Counted from the first letter of the stretch, positions 22,736-35,119 are shown. The stretch is 64,000 bases of DNA from Halichondria panicea (GCF_963675165.1 NC_087377.1:6014042-6078041); one strand, 5' to 3'. Numbers and translations: made by a program. Notes: a model not told the origin generated them from the sequence alone.

Positions 22736-23650
22736 ACTATGTGTTCTTGTGCTATATACCTATCAGGAGCTTCAGGTAAACACGTATCATAAGACCTTTT
22801 TGTAGGAACCAAGACTGAGGAACCAAGACTGTCTTAAGAACCCACCCACCCACTCTCTCTCAGAGAGTATTTGGTACCTAGAGGGCAGCCGGGGCTTTGA
22901 TCTAATTTCTGCCCAATTTGAATCCCAGTACAACACCCACAGCGAGCTTACAATAGATGAAGCAATGGTAAAGTTCAAAGGTAGACTGGGGTTCAAGCAG
23001 TATCTCAGCAGTATCTCAAGAATAATTTTTGTTTTGCGTTTTGCGTGGTATATACTGGTGCGCATGCATCAACTGACGCGACGGCTAGAGTGGTGTACAG
23101 CCTTACAATCCTACACTCTACGTTGACAATTACTACACATCGCCCAAACTATTTCTGACACTGTATAACAAGGGTGCTGGTGCTGCTCGTTATACACGAA
23201 AAAATTTCCCTAAGAACAAGGGCAAGGGGCACTATGACTATCGTTCCTCTGGGCCTCTCCTAGCTAGTAGATAGTCGTCCCATTTATTTACTATTCATTT
23301 AGCTGTCAGCCCGACTGTAGCAGAGGAGACCAACTAATTGCGTGCTACAATTTGGGTAGGCGCTTCAAGAAGTGGTGGAAGCGTGTGTTTTCATACCTGC
23401 TAGAGACCAGTGCTTACCACCTATGGAAATTTGCACGAAAGCATTGGAGTTACATTACATTCAAATTGGAGCTTGCAGAGCAGCCAACAGAGGTAGACGA
23501 AGGACTGCAGCTAGGGACTGTACCACCCTTGAGACTGTACCACCCTTGATCACACTCCCGAGCACAATGACAAGGCACAACAAGGCACAACAGTGCGATG
23601 CTGTCAGATGTAAAAAGAGGGCACAGTATAGGCACGAGATGCGTATCAGA
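22736..23650 (+). pseudogene. piggyBac transposase relic
   Basis: Blocks in several frames follow piggyBac order: FESQYNTHSELTIDEAMVKF with KGRLGFKQYL (about 22915-23005), then a break, YVDNYYTSPKLFLTLYNKGA (about 23118-23180) and KNFPKNKGKG (about 23202-23230). A CDAVRCKKRAQYRHEMR block follows (about 23596-23650). The first block carries the conserved IDEAM.KFKGR, and the second the D.YYTS..L catalytic region. PiggyBac enzymes insert at TTAA. Several frameshifts and a microduplication (ACTGTACCACCCTTGA repeated near 23517-23550) break it. Confidence 0.75.
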
Positions 23651-23714
23651 GCAGACAGCGCAACTGCTGGAAGATATACCATCATGAGCCTCTTAGGTGT
23701 GGTAAAGCTCTCAG

Positions 23715-23985
23715 TTTTTTTCATTTTGTTTTCTTTTTTCAGTTTGTTTGTAAGTGGAGAGCTCACTAGGGGGATGAACCACTATAAAAAAACTAACGCT
23801 CCGGTGTTTGTTTTCAGTTTGATTTTCAGTTTGTTTGAAAGTGGAGAGCACCTGGAGAGCACGGCTGCCGACACCACTATAAAAAAAAAAGAACGTTCTG
23901 GTTATTTTCAGTTTGTACTATACTCAAGTTGTTTCTCAGGTCACTAGGGGTGATCCACTATAAAAAAACGAGCTCTGTGGTGTAC
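23715..23985 (+). repeat. Three-copy degenerate tandem repeat
   Basis: Three imperfect copies of a segment containing TTTTCAGTTTG, a GTGGAGAGC or CACTAGG word and CCACTATAAAAAAA (near 23785, 23878 and 23960). It directly follows the piggyBac relic and opens a 191-codon frame that is not a recognised protein. Confidence 0.6.
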
Positions 23986-24224
23986 CTCCTGGGTGGCTTG
24001 GAAAGCATTACATCTATGTGTTCCTAAGAGCATTGTGAACACTTTTAGTACGATAGTTTAGTGACAATGCGTGTATCTGCATACAATGGTAATTCGGTAC
24101 ACATGTGAATACAATAGTAAATTACGGGGCGTGGCAACGCATGATAATATTCCAGATGTCCAGTGCTACGTAAGAAACCATAACATGCAAATATTCTGTA
24201 AATTCCAATTTCCGAGAAAGGGTT

Positions 24225-24660
24225 AAATCAGCTCTGGCTGGTCGACTTCGGCAGTGGGTGTGTCTATAGTTATAGTGAGCATTATGTGCATTATGTGTCC
24301 CCGTGTCAGTTAAATCAGCTCTGGCTGCTCAACTTCGGCAGTGGGTGTGTGTACTATAGTTATAGTGTGTCAGCTCTGGCTGGTCGACTTCGGCAGTGGG
24401 TGTGTGTACTATAGTTATAGTGAGCATTATGTGTCCCCGTGTCATTATGTGTCCCGTCAGTGGGTGTGTGTACTATAGTAGCGTGTGTACTATAGTAGCA
24501 TTGCGTCCCCGTGTCGTCGACTTCGGCAGTGGGTGTGTGTTATAGTGAGCATTGTGTGTCAGCCCCGTCCGTGTCAGTTAAATCAGCTCTGGCTGGTCGA
24601 CTTTGGCAGTGTTATATATATATAATTATCAGCTCTAGCTGCATGGCTAGTCAACTTTAG
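24225..24660. repeat. About 80-bp tandem repeat, 4-5 units
   Basis: Units contain CAGCTCTGGCTGGTCGACTT, then CGGCAGTGGGTGTGTG, TATAGTTATAGTGAGC and ATGTGTCCCCGTGTCA. Copies vary by deletion. It ends just before the copia LTR. Confidence 0.8.
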
Positions 24661-24730
24661 TGGCTTTGAATTGTCACACCGGTCGGGAGTCTGTGTAACA
24701 AAGACTCAATGACTCAATGAATCAGAACCA

Positions 24731-24869
24731 TGTTAGAATACATGGACACTTGTATGGAATGTTCTAGATTATGTTATGTTCTATTTAAGTGTAATTTCTA
24801 GTTTTACTCTTAACGTGTTTTGTGCAATCTCCAACTTACCTAGTTGATTAAGCTTATTACTCTGCAACA
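24731..24869 (+). mobile_element. 139-bp 5' LTR of a Ty1/copia element
   Basis: Starts TGTTAGAATACA and ends CTCTGCAACA, so it has TGTT...AACA ends, and it abuts a primer-binding site. Contains a TATTTAAG TATA-like box (24782) and one heat-shock-element-like word (GAATGTTCTAGA, 24757-24768). No 3' LTR was found after the pol relic, so the element is truncated on the right. Confidence 0.75.
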
Positions 24870-24880
24870 GGTTATGGCCT
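24870..24880 (+). other. Primer-binding site, half-tRNA-iMet type
   Basis: GGTTATGGCCT differs by one missing G and one change from GGTTATGGGCC, which pairs with the anticodon loop and stem of initiator tRNA-Met. Priming from an internal tRNA-iMet fragment is characteristic of many Ty1/copia elements. Confidence 0.6.
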
Positions 24881-24915
24881 ATTTGTTGTTAGTTACAGTG
24901 TTACCTGATCGAACA

Positions 24916-27632
24916 ATGGCTGAATCGAAGTCGGTGACTGTTCAACCCTTGAACGGGTCAAACTTCCATGTCAAATGGAATGGCTCTGAACTCGCAAGGT
25001 GATGCAGACAGCTAGGAAGGATCGTGCACTAGCAATTATTGTGCTGCTGTAAACTCCTGCTGTAAACTCCTGAGGATCCTGTGGAAGTCTGGAGAAAACT
25101 ATTTCAGAAGAAAACCTGGGCGAATAATGGGCGAATAAGTGACGTAAAATGTATGCCCTTAAACTGTATGCTGAAAGACGGTGATTCCGTACATATTCAT
25201 GTGAAGGCTATGACAGAAGTATTTGACGCTCTGTCGTCTCGGAAGAAGATCGAGTACTTGCTAGCCTACCGGAGTCGTATAGCATGCTTGAGCAAACACT
25301 GAAGTACCCAAGATGGAACTTGTTACTGAGAGGTTGAGGAGCGCAAGCTGAAGGGTAAAGAAGAATCTAGTGCTGGAAATGACAGAGCCATGGCCATGGC
25401 TGCCAGTCATAAATTCAAGAAGAAAGTGTTACAATTGTGGAAAACTCGGTCACATCAAGAAAAACCCACCCAAGGCTAATGCAGCCGAGGATGTGATTCT
25501 ATGTGCACAGCATGCGATGACGGGAGATCCAATTAAGGATACAGCCACATGTGCAACGATCGTAGTGTATTTGTCGAGTACAAGAATCTTGAGGCACCAT
25601 TGAATATCAAACTGGGTGATGGGTGATGGGTATAAAGTTGATGCTGTTGGGCGCGGAGTCGTGGTGAGTGGCAGAAGCCAGACCTGCAAGTTGCAAAATG
25701 TCCCAAGATTGTCATATAATGTCTCAGTGGCTACAGAAAATGGAAAAACTGTGAGATTGCCAAATGTCAGATTTTGTTCAACAAAAGGAGAACTGTACTA
25801 TTTGAACTGTTTTTCGAATAGCGTGTACACACACGCAGCCGAGACAAAGGTCGAAAGGTCGAAGAGACTAAGGTCGAAGAGTCGAACGAAGACGTACACA
25901 TTAGTGGAAACTTACAGAAGCTAGCCAGAGAGAAACTTGTAACTGGTAGTGACTATGACTCGAGATCAGCTTCTGCATTGATGGAAAACATCACAAGAGC
26001 CATTTTCCAAAGACTGGAGGAAAGAGGGCCAAGGTACCCCTAGGACTTGTACATAGTGTCTACACCATCAATGGGTGGAGGTCTCTATTTCGTCACATTT
26101 ATTGACGATGCCACTCGATACGTGTGGGTATAATGTGCTTAAGGGGTATATGTGCTTAAGAGCAAGGACCAAGTGTTTTAGAAGTTCATGGCCCTAGTGG
26201 AAAACTCGAGTGGCTGATAATGGAGGAGAGTACACCTCTAGAGAGTTCACAGCCTACCTCAAGAACCTCAAGAACCTCAAGAAGTACGTCATCAGTTCAC
26301 AGTGCCAAAGACTCCCCAACAGAACGTATGAATAGAACACTGGTGGAAATGGTACGCTCAATGCTAAATTGCAGAAGAATTTCTGGGCTGAAGCACTCTT
26401 AACAGCCGCGTATTTTCGAAATCGTAGTCGGCCTGGACTGAAGCCAGACTTTTGGTTGTGTGTGCTATGCACATATTCCTAGTGATGAGCGACAAAAGTT
26501 TGACGCCAAGTGTCTCATGTTAGGATACGGTACTGAAACCAAAGCCTACCGTCTCTATGACAGAGAAAATAATTTTCAGTCAGAATGAGCAAGAAACAGT
26601 GAAGGGGATGATAGTTCCCATGAAACTGAATGTCTAAGCGAAGACGACGAACCTCAAGAACAAGTTAGACGATCGCCTGATTACTATGGTCGAGCAACAA
26701 TTGCAGGAGATCCTACCACCCAAGAGGAAGCAATGATTCAATCAGACAAGACTAAATGGGTGAATGCAATGGAGAAGGAGATGGAATCCCTACATACGGA
26801 GGTGTGGGAACTTGGTTCTAAGTGGGTATTTAAAACCAAGAAAGGTGCTAATGGAACAATTGAAAGACACAAGGGTCGTTTAGTAGCAGAAGGATACTCA
26901 CAACGATACGGTCAAGCGCCGGTATCTCAGAGAACTGTTGCATGGTTTGAACTGTTGCATGGTTTGAAGTTGCATCAAATGGATGTCAAATGGATGTCAC
27001 TACTGCCTTCTTAAATGGAGAGGAAGCTCAGCCGGAGGGGTATGCAGTCGAAGGCAAGACGGGTGCAGATTGAAACTCTATAAAGCCTCTATGGTTTAAA
27101 CAAAGTCCAAGATGCTGGAATTCTGCTCTCACCTGAAGAACATGGGAGACCCCTGTATGCTACAGAAGGAGAGATGTTCCTGATTGCTGTATAAGCGAAT
27201 GACTGAAGTCTGTCACGCCAGTTTGAAGTGAAAGACATGGGGAGCTTTGCATTACTTCCTAGGTGTAAAATTGTCAACAGTCGTACACTGAGAACATTTT
27301 GAAGCGATACGGTATGCAAGATTGCGAACTCCTGTGGACACAAGTACAAAGTTGGTGAAAGCAAAAGATGAGGACACTTTTGTAGTCAGCTGTGGGAAGT
27401 CTGTCTGCTGCCACAAGCTGTCGGTAATGTGGCTAAGTTTTGTGCAAAAGCCAACAAAGCAACATTGGATTGCTGTGAAACGAATCTTTCGGTATCTGAA
27501 AGGGACTCAGAAGTATGGTCTCCTCTTCAAGACAAGCACCAATAAGGATTGTGTGGGTTTCTCTGACGCTGACTGGGGTGGTGACCTGGATGATCGCAAG
27601 TCTACGTGTGCCGCTAATTTCACTTGTGTTTG
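24916..27632 (+). pseudogene. Ty1/copia gag-pol, complete order but heavily decayed
   Basis: Gag starts MAESKSVTVQPLNGSNFHVK (24916). The zinc knuckle CYNCGKLGHIKKN (about 25418) lacks its last Cys (Pro). Integrase follows with IDGKHHKSHFPKTGGKRAKV (about 25975), FIDDATRYVWV (about 26100) and DNGGEYTSREF (about 26217). RT follows with SKWVFKTKKGANGTIERHKG (about 26818) and QMDV (about 26976). The YVDD box is lost (stop plus AND, about 27193). RNase H is seen as KRIFRYLKGTQKYGLLFKTS and FSDADWGGDLDDRKS (about 27478-27605), then homology stops. The order gag, protease region, integrase, RT, RNase H defines Ty1/copia. Many frame breaks coincide with short tandem duplications. Confidence 0.88.
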
Positions 27633-27955
27633 AAAGTCTGCGCATGTGCACACATTATTTTTAAACTATACTGACGGCATTCAGAGACATCTGGTACATA
27701 CTACATACTGATAGTAGTAGAGTTTGTATGTGGAGATCCACCTTATTCACAGGATCTAGTGGTATGGCAGAGGCTAGCTTTGGATTTAAGATATCTACGT
27801 ATAGCCATTTTCAAATTGTTTGAAGCAACTGGTGATGTTGAGCCCAGGAAACCAATTCTATTGGATTTGCTGAAATAAGCGGCACGCTTGTATCTGTATC
27901 TACTATGTGCAGCCTAGTTGCGGAAAAAAGTTCAGCAGATCGCTCTACAAAGACG
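27633..27955. other. No recognisable gene
   Basis: Spacer between the copia relic and the Tc1/IS630-type relic. Nothing supported. Confidence 0.4.
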
Positions 27956-28440
27956 TCTTGATCTGAGAGCCAGTTATATGGCCAGTATTTGCACCTACCG
28001 TTATTCCTTGATGAAACTGGGACTGAACTAAAGGATATGCTCAGACAATAATCCGTGCAATTAGTAACCGTTTACAGATTCAAGGACGTAATATGACGTC
28101 AATTGCTGCTATTTCAACAGAAGGTTTGGTGACTGTAGAAACAACTAATAACACTGTTAACGGTGAAGCTTTCCTGGACCGATACCAGAGTTGCATCCTT
28201 TTGATGGGTACACCTCTATGTCAATTGCTCAATTCATCGTGTCTGCTGGTGTTCTGACATTCTACCTACCACCGTACAGCCCTGATTTAAATCCAACTTT
28301 TAATTACATCAAACACTATTTAAAACAACATGAAGACATAATAATTATATACAATATCACCAGATACATTGATAAAGGCAGCGTTCGACAGTATCACTCA
28401 AGATATGTGCAAAAATTGGATTGAACATTGTGGATACTAA
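27956..28440 (+). pseudogene. Tc1/IS630-type DDE transposase relic
   Basis: Blocks QGRNMTSIAAISTEGLVTVE (about 28080-28139), TVNGEAFLDRY (about 28156-28188), MHPFDGYTSMSI (28191) and TFYLPPYSPDLNPTFNYIKH (about 28257-28316). The last is the diagnostic LPPYSPDLNP motif around the third catalytic residue, with the acidic residue replaced by Thr/Phe context. The central LVMDNC catalytic Asp segment is missing. Such enzymes cut and paste elements at TA sites. Stops upstream and the missing Asp make it inactive. Confidence 0.75.
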
Positions 28441-28524
28441 TAATCATAATAATTATAGTTATGTACATGGTCAATTATACACATGTCTGTCTCAATATTT
28501 TTTCTCACGGTAGACTGCATCTCG

Positions 28525-29140
28525 TCATATGTTGCTTATTGATTCTACCTTTTTCAAGAAGCTCATTGTAACTGCAGAAGCACACTGACCGCGTAAATTC
28601 ACCCTCTTTCCTGGAGAGACATCAACTGCATCAGGTGTTACAGGATCAAATGTACATGTCGATAGAGAGCTACTTCCAGTTGAGGGTTGAGCAACTTTCC
28701 AAAATCTCTTATTAGGATTAGGTGGACAGTCATATGAGCTATGCTTTTTCATTTGAATAAGGTGAGCTCATCCGTGTATTGATCATCGGTGTGCTTCCCC
28801 TTTCAATCATTTCTACTTCAGTCACTTTATCCAGGTATTTATCACAACGAGTGCGTTTTGCAGTTTCTTCATCTGGTGTATGCGCCCGCTTCCTTGTAGT
28901 CAGGTTTACCTTTGATGGACAGTGTACATATCTTTAAGATCCTCATTGCTTGACAGCCACTGTTGTTTTCCACGATTCCCATGTCCTGGCTCGATGTACC
29001 CAAAGCTATCAATAGATATTTCTCCATTGCAGGCACTCAAAATGTCTTCCTTTAAATCTTCAATTGACTTATACATTCTTGCAATTCCTCGTAGCTTTTG
29101 GGTGGAAAAATCAACTTAATTGCAATTGCATAGGAGAACG
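28525..29140 (-). pseudogene. Unclassified repeat-type protein, N-terminal region
   Basis: Minus-strand blocks in order: AIKLIFPPKSYEELQECI (about 29125-29070), EISIDSFGYIEPGHGNRGKQ (about 29020-28960) and QQWLSSNEDLKDMY. These are followed by a charged stretch (KVNLTTRKRAHTPDEETAKR, about 28912) and CDKYLDKVTEVEMIERGSTP. A 75-codon frame then ends at 28525 (PPNPNKRFWKVAQ). I know the GYIEPGHG pattern from anonymous repeat-borne proteins of sponges and cnidarians, but no function is established to my knowledge. Two or three frame changes are needed, so I call it broken. Confidence 0.5.
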
Positions 29141-29541
29141 ACTTAACCTGCTGTGACTGTATGGTGACCGTAGACTGTCAAAGATTTTATAATACCGCAT
29201 AATGAGCTATACTGAGAGTTCTTACCTGAATTATTCCATTAGCAGCAGCTGAAGAAACAGTTATTGGTGTTATAGCCATATTTGGCAAACAGTATAGTCA
29301 GTCTTGATCCTCTAGCTATAGATACTTGTGCCTTGGGTTCAAAGTGTAAAAAGTCTGCACGTGCACATGATATGCACAGTGCCTTACGCTATGATTTTCA
29401 AACGCAAATGAAATCAGCAGTAAGAAACAGTAAGAAACAGGCACTCTCAACTGCCCTTGCCAGTACTGCTCCTGGTTGCAGCAATTACTTGCCCGAAGAC
29501 ATCTTTGAAGACAATCTTTGAAGACAACCAGAGGTAATTAA

Positions 29542-30167
29542 CCATCGGATTCTTAATTAACAGTGAAGTGAAGTGAAATGTCTGTACTTCTCTATCGGGT
29601 TTCCAGAGCAATATACCACCCCCATACAACAAGGAATAAAATGGTGTAACATGTGTTGCCATAGCAACCACGTTTTAAATGCGTTGAGATAAAATCCAAA
29701 ATTTTTTTTTTATTGATCATGGTATAAAGGCTTGACTAAGCTGAAAGTAACAGTGCTAAGATATATCAATTTCTCTTTAGAACTGCAAAGAGCAGCCACA
29801 AGTCGCCGGACAGTCCATCACCCGATGACACACTTTTGTCATCAGGAAGTTCATCTCCGTCATCGTTGGACAGTGACCCACTTCCATCAGACGGTCCACC
29901 CCCTGATACTGTTGACACTGATACTGTTGACATCAGAGAGAAGGTGGAACAATCTATGAAATTTACAAGCTCACATAAAGACTGTTTATTACTGCTAATT
30001 CTATTTTAGCTATACTACGTCCCAGACAGTTCATCAGCGTTTGCTGGTAGCGTATCCTACTATCCCCTCTCTCACTGTCATGCTGAACCTAGCCATAGCT
30101 ATAAACTTCCTGATGCTAATGAAATTTTAACATAGGCTTGGAAATTTCTGGACTAAATTGCACGTGA
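29542..30167 (-). mobile_element. Inverted, truncated copy of the TTAA-flanked element (copy 2)
   Basis: The left limit is TTAA (29538-29541) followed by CCATCGGATTC, the complement of the right end of copy 1 (GAATCCGATGG versus ATCCGACGG). 29590-29712 matches 16260-16400 inverted (GATAAAATCCAAAATTTTT and the GGTTGCTATGGCAACA word). 29955-30167 matches 15775-16130 inverted. It stops at CACGTGATTCTA without the expected terminal CCGTGGCGG. A serine-rich insert (about 29790-29940) separates the parts. Confidence 0.6.
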
Positions 30168-30935
30168 TTCTACAGCTTTTCCTCTATACAGGGATTCGAG
30201 CTACTTCCTAAGTATAGCAAAATTAGAATTCTGCAACTTCGTTTAAAGGGTATATTTGAATGAACAGTGTTACAATGGAGGTCCTTGCCTGAGACCTGAA
30301 TCTCATTGCATAATCTCATTGCATCGGTGCTTTTGCATCGGTGCTTTTGGAAGCACCCTTCTTTAGAAAATGTCGTCGATGAACACATGGCTTGCCTATT
30401 CCCTTTGGCTCCAAGAAGATGAAGACTGAATGGCTACGGAAGATCGATGGAAGTGCCTTCTACAGCCCCTGTCACCGAGCTCCGTCTGATGCTAGAAGGA
30501 AAGCTGACTGAGATGGACCATAGATAGAGTAGAAGAGGGATTGGAAACGGATACACCATCTGTGTATTGCCTACTTTCCTTTTTTGTTTCCTCCAAGTAG
30601 CACTTCTTTTTGTTTTTGTCTTCCTCCAACCCATGGCAGCCATCTTGAAATCACGATTAAACTACTCATGCTACTGAAATGGCCATTGATTGTGTGATTT
30701 CAGACAAATATATTGTCTCCAAGGTTCAAATACTTGAAGGATGTTGGAACAGAATTGCTGCAGAAAGTAGAAAGTGAGAGAACGATAGATAGATCTACAA
30801 TGACATGTACATTTGACAAAAGTCCTGCACTCCAAGTTTAAGTTTAAGTTCGTATTTGCACAAGTCAAAGGGATGCACAAGTCAAAGGGAAATCAAATTC
30901 AGCGAAGAGGGAAAATTTGTGGCTTGCAGCATTTC
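30168..30935. other. No recognisable gene
   Basis: Spacer with local duplications such as TTGCATCGGTGC twice (near 30320-30345) and CACAAGTCAAAGGGA twice (near 30855-30890). Nothing supported as coding. Confidence 0.4.
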
Positions 30936-30939
30936 ACCA

Positions 30940-31760
30940 TCTTGCTTTGTGTGAGCTGTATGGGATGAACTGTTCTCGTCACTAGGTATGCAATGTGAGG
31001 ACCAATTGCTATTGCAGTCAACGAACCTAAAGTTGTTTGAAATGATGCTATCACACTACTTTAGTGAAACCAGCAAAAGTGTAAGTAAAGTTACTGACAA
31101 TTCTGAAGTCATACTTACCAATCATGAATTGAATGTACTACGATATGTCGGTGGATTGCTTTGTTGAAACGCTATGAACGATACGGAAATAAATATGAAA
31201 TGTTTTTTGAGTGCTTAGGAGATATGGCTGTAGTGAGTGATGATTTTTTCTCGACTACACTAAAGAATGGTCTACACTAAAGAATGGTACTCCAAAAGAA
31301 TGGTACTCCAAAGGGGAGGATTATTTCCATTAAATGATATAACTTTCATGTTGTTTACAGAAATTGAAAAACAGACCTGTGGCTTTCTCAGTGAGTAATA
31401 TGCTACACTCAAGCCAGGAAAAACTACAGGATGATGTCATCAAAAAACATAGCAGACAATGAGAATGTTCAACTTAAGTGGATTTGCATTTCTCAGTGCA
31501 TAGAAAGACAAGAAGACGAGACGCTTGCTGGTTGCATTTAGCATATTATAATTACTATACGATTATGTACGTAGAAAAATGTTTTGCGTTTGGGCATTGG
31601 AACTCGGGATTGTCAAGTAGCCTACAGTTTCCCCGTACCCGGTCCAATTCGAAAGATTTCTGGGATTCCACAATATTTGGGTTGCTCTTGATCGCTGAAT
31701 TGAGTGTCATTTCCACGAAAGATTTGACTGTAGAAGAAACATAACTGGTGTGAAGGCATG
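30940..31760 (+). pseudogene. Unclassified multicopy ORF (copy 2), heavily decayed
   Basis: Fragments NHELNVLRYVGG, LKRYERYGNKYEMFFECLGD (about 31160-31215), GGLFPLNDITFMLFTEIEKQ (about 31314-31373) parallel the ORF at 13183-14099 block by block. Tandem duplications (GTCTACACTAAAGAATG and ACTCCAAAAGAATGGT words, 31250-31310) and stops break it. Function unknown. Confidence 0.55.
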
Positions 31761-32506
31761 CACTAACCACTATAAATACAATAACTGCAAGTGTGCTTAA
31801 GCATAGTTTTTTCTTTTCTTTTGCAGAGAGATTAGGTTGGACGTCAGCAGAGGAGGAACGCCAGAGGAGGAACGCCAGGGTCAATAGGGTCACATTTAAT
31901 GAAGAAGGATTAAACATGCTTCTGTTCTTTATTTGCCTGCTTGGAAAGCCTAGATCTATCCAGTGCAGCAAGCCAGTATATCAAAATTTATTCTCTAGCC
32001 ACGGCAGGTGGTTTAGAAGAATGCAATAAAAGGTCAAAGGAGGTTGCAATTAAATCCTTCATTTCGTCTATCACTATACCACAAAACTTCATTGTTATCA
32101 GGTAGCTCGTCCACCTTTGACTCTTTTTGTAGTTGCTTTAGAACATCGACTTGGTAGCCTGTGTCATGTTTAAAATAGTGTGTATAATCTCTTAAAGTTC
32201 TCTCCGAAGGAAGACATCAACTTCAAGTTTATACACCAGCGAATGACGCTCATCCTTTATAGTAGCAGCTTTCAATTGTTCTTTCCAAAATAAATTTGAA
32301 AATGTTCCCTGAATTTTCTTTCAAGTTCACCATCAACACATTCGCCATGTCTTTTATTTCTTTTTGAATCTCAGGTTTTTCATTCGAGCCCTTTTCTCTG
32401 GAGTATTAAGAACCTTGATATTTGAATGGCTACTGCTATCACTCATATCGTGTGCACTTCGTGATTTATAACGATTCTCTTAAAGTACTTTGATATTTTT
32501 TGCACA
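31761..32506. other. No recognisable gene
   Basis: AT-rich spacer. The frame at 31793-32029 is expanded by a duplication (AGAGGAGGAACGCC twice, 31849-31877) and has no recognisable domain. Confidence 0.4.
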
Positions 32507-32515
32507 TTGTACACT

Positions 32516-33608
32516 AGCCTCGATCCCAGGCCGAGTTTTCGCTTTTATAACGGCTAGGCGAACAACTGGGCCTGGTACTAGTTGTCTGCGCATGCGTCAA
32601 TCGTTCGTCAGATTCTGACGAATGGATATTCTCGTTCACTTTCGTGACATTTATATTCGTGTACTATCGTGTACTAGAAGTCAGTTCCCGTTTTATCATT
32701 ATTGGAATCGATTGGAATGGCTCTTAGCTGAAGCTTCTCTCTTCTCTGAAGCTTATTCTGAAGACTGAACAACAAGGGAAGAGGTATAAAGCTTTGTCAA
32801 GCTTGTTAAGGTCAGATATTTTTGTGTGGGCCCTATGGCCGGCTATGCTATCAAGTTAAGTCTTGTTCATGTTTGGCAAGAATGTAGGTAGACTATAGTT
32901 TCATCATTAATATGGTGGATCAAGTGAAGAGTGTGAGCTAGAGAACTTGGTGCTGCCATCATCAGCTCGTCGACAATGACACTATAACCGAGAAATTTAA
33001 TATGTATAGATCTACACGTATTTAAAATATCTACTTCTCTGTACAGGAATGGCTAATATCCAGCTATCCCAACAGTGCTCCTCTTGGCTATACTAACGGA
33101 CGAGACTGGACAGTTTGAGGTAAGGGTTTAACCGTCTTTGGTTTCTTTTAATAATTATTGTCCTATACTCACAGACACAGGACTGGAGTATGACCTGTTC
33201 ATTCGAGCGTTGCTGGGTAGCTCAGAGACATCAAGAGAATCTACGTTTTCTCAAGCAATGAGTTACGAGTTGGGGCCTAGAATCAGAGAAGTCCAGCAGC
33301 CTGCTAAATCTTTTTGAAACGTAATTTGAAGGCATTCAATCATCCTGAAGTTGCCCTGGGTCACTGTAATTGTGCTGCAGCACAACTGGCAACTCCCCAG
33401 GCCTTTGTGAAGCAGCTCCCTATGTGCATCTTTTGTGTACTCACTCTGTGCATTTTCTGTGTACAAATTTCCATTATTGATTTATTAAATATTTTTGCCG
33501 ACCACAAATATACAATGAAAATTTGACGCATGCGCAGACAACTAGTACCAGGCCCAGTTGTTCGCCTAGCCGTTATAAAAGCGAAAACTCGGCCTGGGAT
33601 CGAGGCTA
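32516..33608. mobile_element. 1,093-bp TAGCCTC-family element, perfect 9-bp TSD
   Basis: Terminal inverted repeats of about 85 bp start TAGCCTCGATCCCAGGCCGA. Exact target duplication ATTGTACAC (32507-32515, 33609-33617). The interior looks exon-like in places: acceptor-like TGTACAG before ATGGCTAATATCCAGC (about 33045), and NHPEVALGHCNCAAAQLATP (about 33341-33400). It may therefore contain a captured gene fragment, as Pack-MULEs do, but I cannot identify a source. It is intact relative to the split copy at 44912-52441. Confidence 0.9.
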
Positions 33609-33617
33609 ATTGTACAC

Positions 33618-34400
33618 TTCATGCCGTTAGGTACTAGTATTTCACACTTAACAGATCGAACAGTTTTGGGATATTTTTCTCCATTTAAAGTGACAGAAGC
33701 AACACTCTGTGTAGTTAAGGCCTGGGTCAGGCACTGATAAGATTAATTTTATTCATTACCATCATTTAATGTAGATGGTATTCATAACCATTATTAATGT
33801 TATTCATTGCAATTGATGTCAAGAAGTCAAGGTACTTGCTTAGCTAGCTGCTGGAACTATTGTACAGAATCTTTAGCAACAAATGCGGTGGATTTGCACA
33901 AGGTAAGACTAGTTGTTTAGGCCCTCAAAGATAGAGTCTCAAAGATAGAGTAGGTTGTCATGATTATATTTCCAGCATGATTATATTTCCAGCGGGGGAA
34001 GTCAAGGGGGAAGTCAATATGTCAATATGTGCAAAACTGCCTTAGCTATACTGGCTTCTTTAGCTCTGACAGCCACTCTAGAGGTAGGCTATGCTGTGTA
34101 TCTCAAGAATACAGTAACTCCTACTCTTCCCCCGCCGGATATTAGTACCTAGCAATGATAAGTTCATCTAACCTTGTTTTTGAAGCTTGATCTTAGCATC
34201 TTTGTGGCTGCATTTGTAGTTCTTCTTATTAAAAGTGGCATGATGTCATCAACATTTTTTGGGCTAATTAGCATAATTGAATTAAGCTAATTAGTTTATT
34301 GGAAAAAGAAAACATTGAGCTTCATTTTGGATCATTTTGATGCAGCATGCACTGTATATTGCAAATAATACAGCAGTATGAACATAGTGTTAAATTTTGG
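33618..34400. other. No recognisable gene
   Basis: AT-rich spacer with short tandem duplications (TCAAAGATAGAGT twice near 33925-33950, CATGATTATATTTCCAG twice near 33955-33995). Confidence 0.45.
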
Positions 34401-34403
34401 TAT

Positions 34404-35119
34404 TTACAGCCAGACCCGGGCCTTAACTACGCAGAGCAGGATCCCCATTACGACCAACAAGCACACCTTTCTGGATTGAATAAACTCGACAAACTCGACA
34501 AACTTTTCATCTGGATGTGCAGGACACACGTTTAGTCGGTCGAGAAGTTTTACAAACGAATTGGCTGATTCTAGTGTTAACTGTTTTGGAATAGCACGAT
34601 TGTGCATCCATGTCAGATCTGAATGTATCACAAGGCAGTGACTAACAATGGCTGCTTTGAAGTGGAAGGTTCGGAACTCAGTTTGATCTTATCGGGGGTA
34701 CCTAGGCTTTGCTCTAGCCACAAGGTTCGAATAACTTGCAAATTTTCCAAAGCTTGAGCGGGACACAGATTCAGATTGAGATTGAGAGTCTGTAGGCAAC
34801 ACAGGATGAGGTGACACAGGTTGAGAGTCTGTAGGCGACATAGATTGAGGCGACACAGATTGAGAGGGCGACAGGTTGAGGTGACACAGGTTGAGAGTCA
34901 GTAGGCAACACAGGATGAGGCAACACAGGTTGAGAGTCTGTAGGTGGCACAGGTTGAGGTGACACAGATTGAGACGACACAGGATGAGAATTGATGGTTC
35001 TCAATACCTGTAGAAAAACATAACATCAATCATGTTCATATAATTAACAAACAAAAATACCTTTCCCATTCGTTTTGGCACCCAATTTTTCCGCTGGAAA
35101 AAGCGTGATTTACGCGGCA
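34404..35119 (-). pseudogene. Unclassified repeat-type protein with a Pro/Ser tandem repeat
   Basis: The first exon (35119 to about 35061) starts MPRKSRFFQRKNWVPKRMGK and ends in a GTATTT donor. The next (about 35007 leftward) has repeats of DSQPVxPxPV (34771-35000). After a gap the block TLESANSFVKLLDRLNVCPA is seen (about 34590-34530), then HPDEKFVEFVEFIQSRK, where EFV is doubled by a 10-bp tandem duplication. I know related N-termini from anonymous repeat-borne sponge proteins. No function is known to me. Frame changes near 34770 and 34480 suggest decay. Confidence 0.45.
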
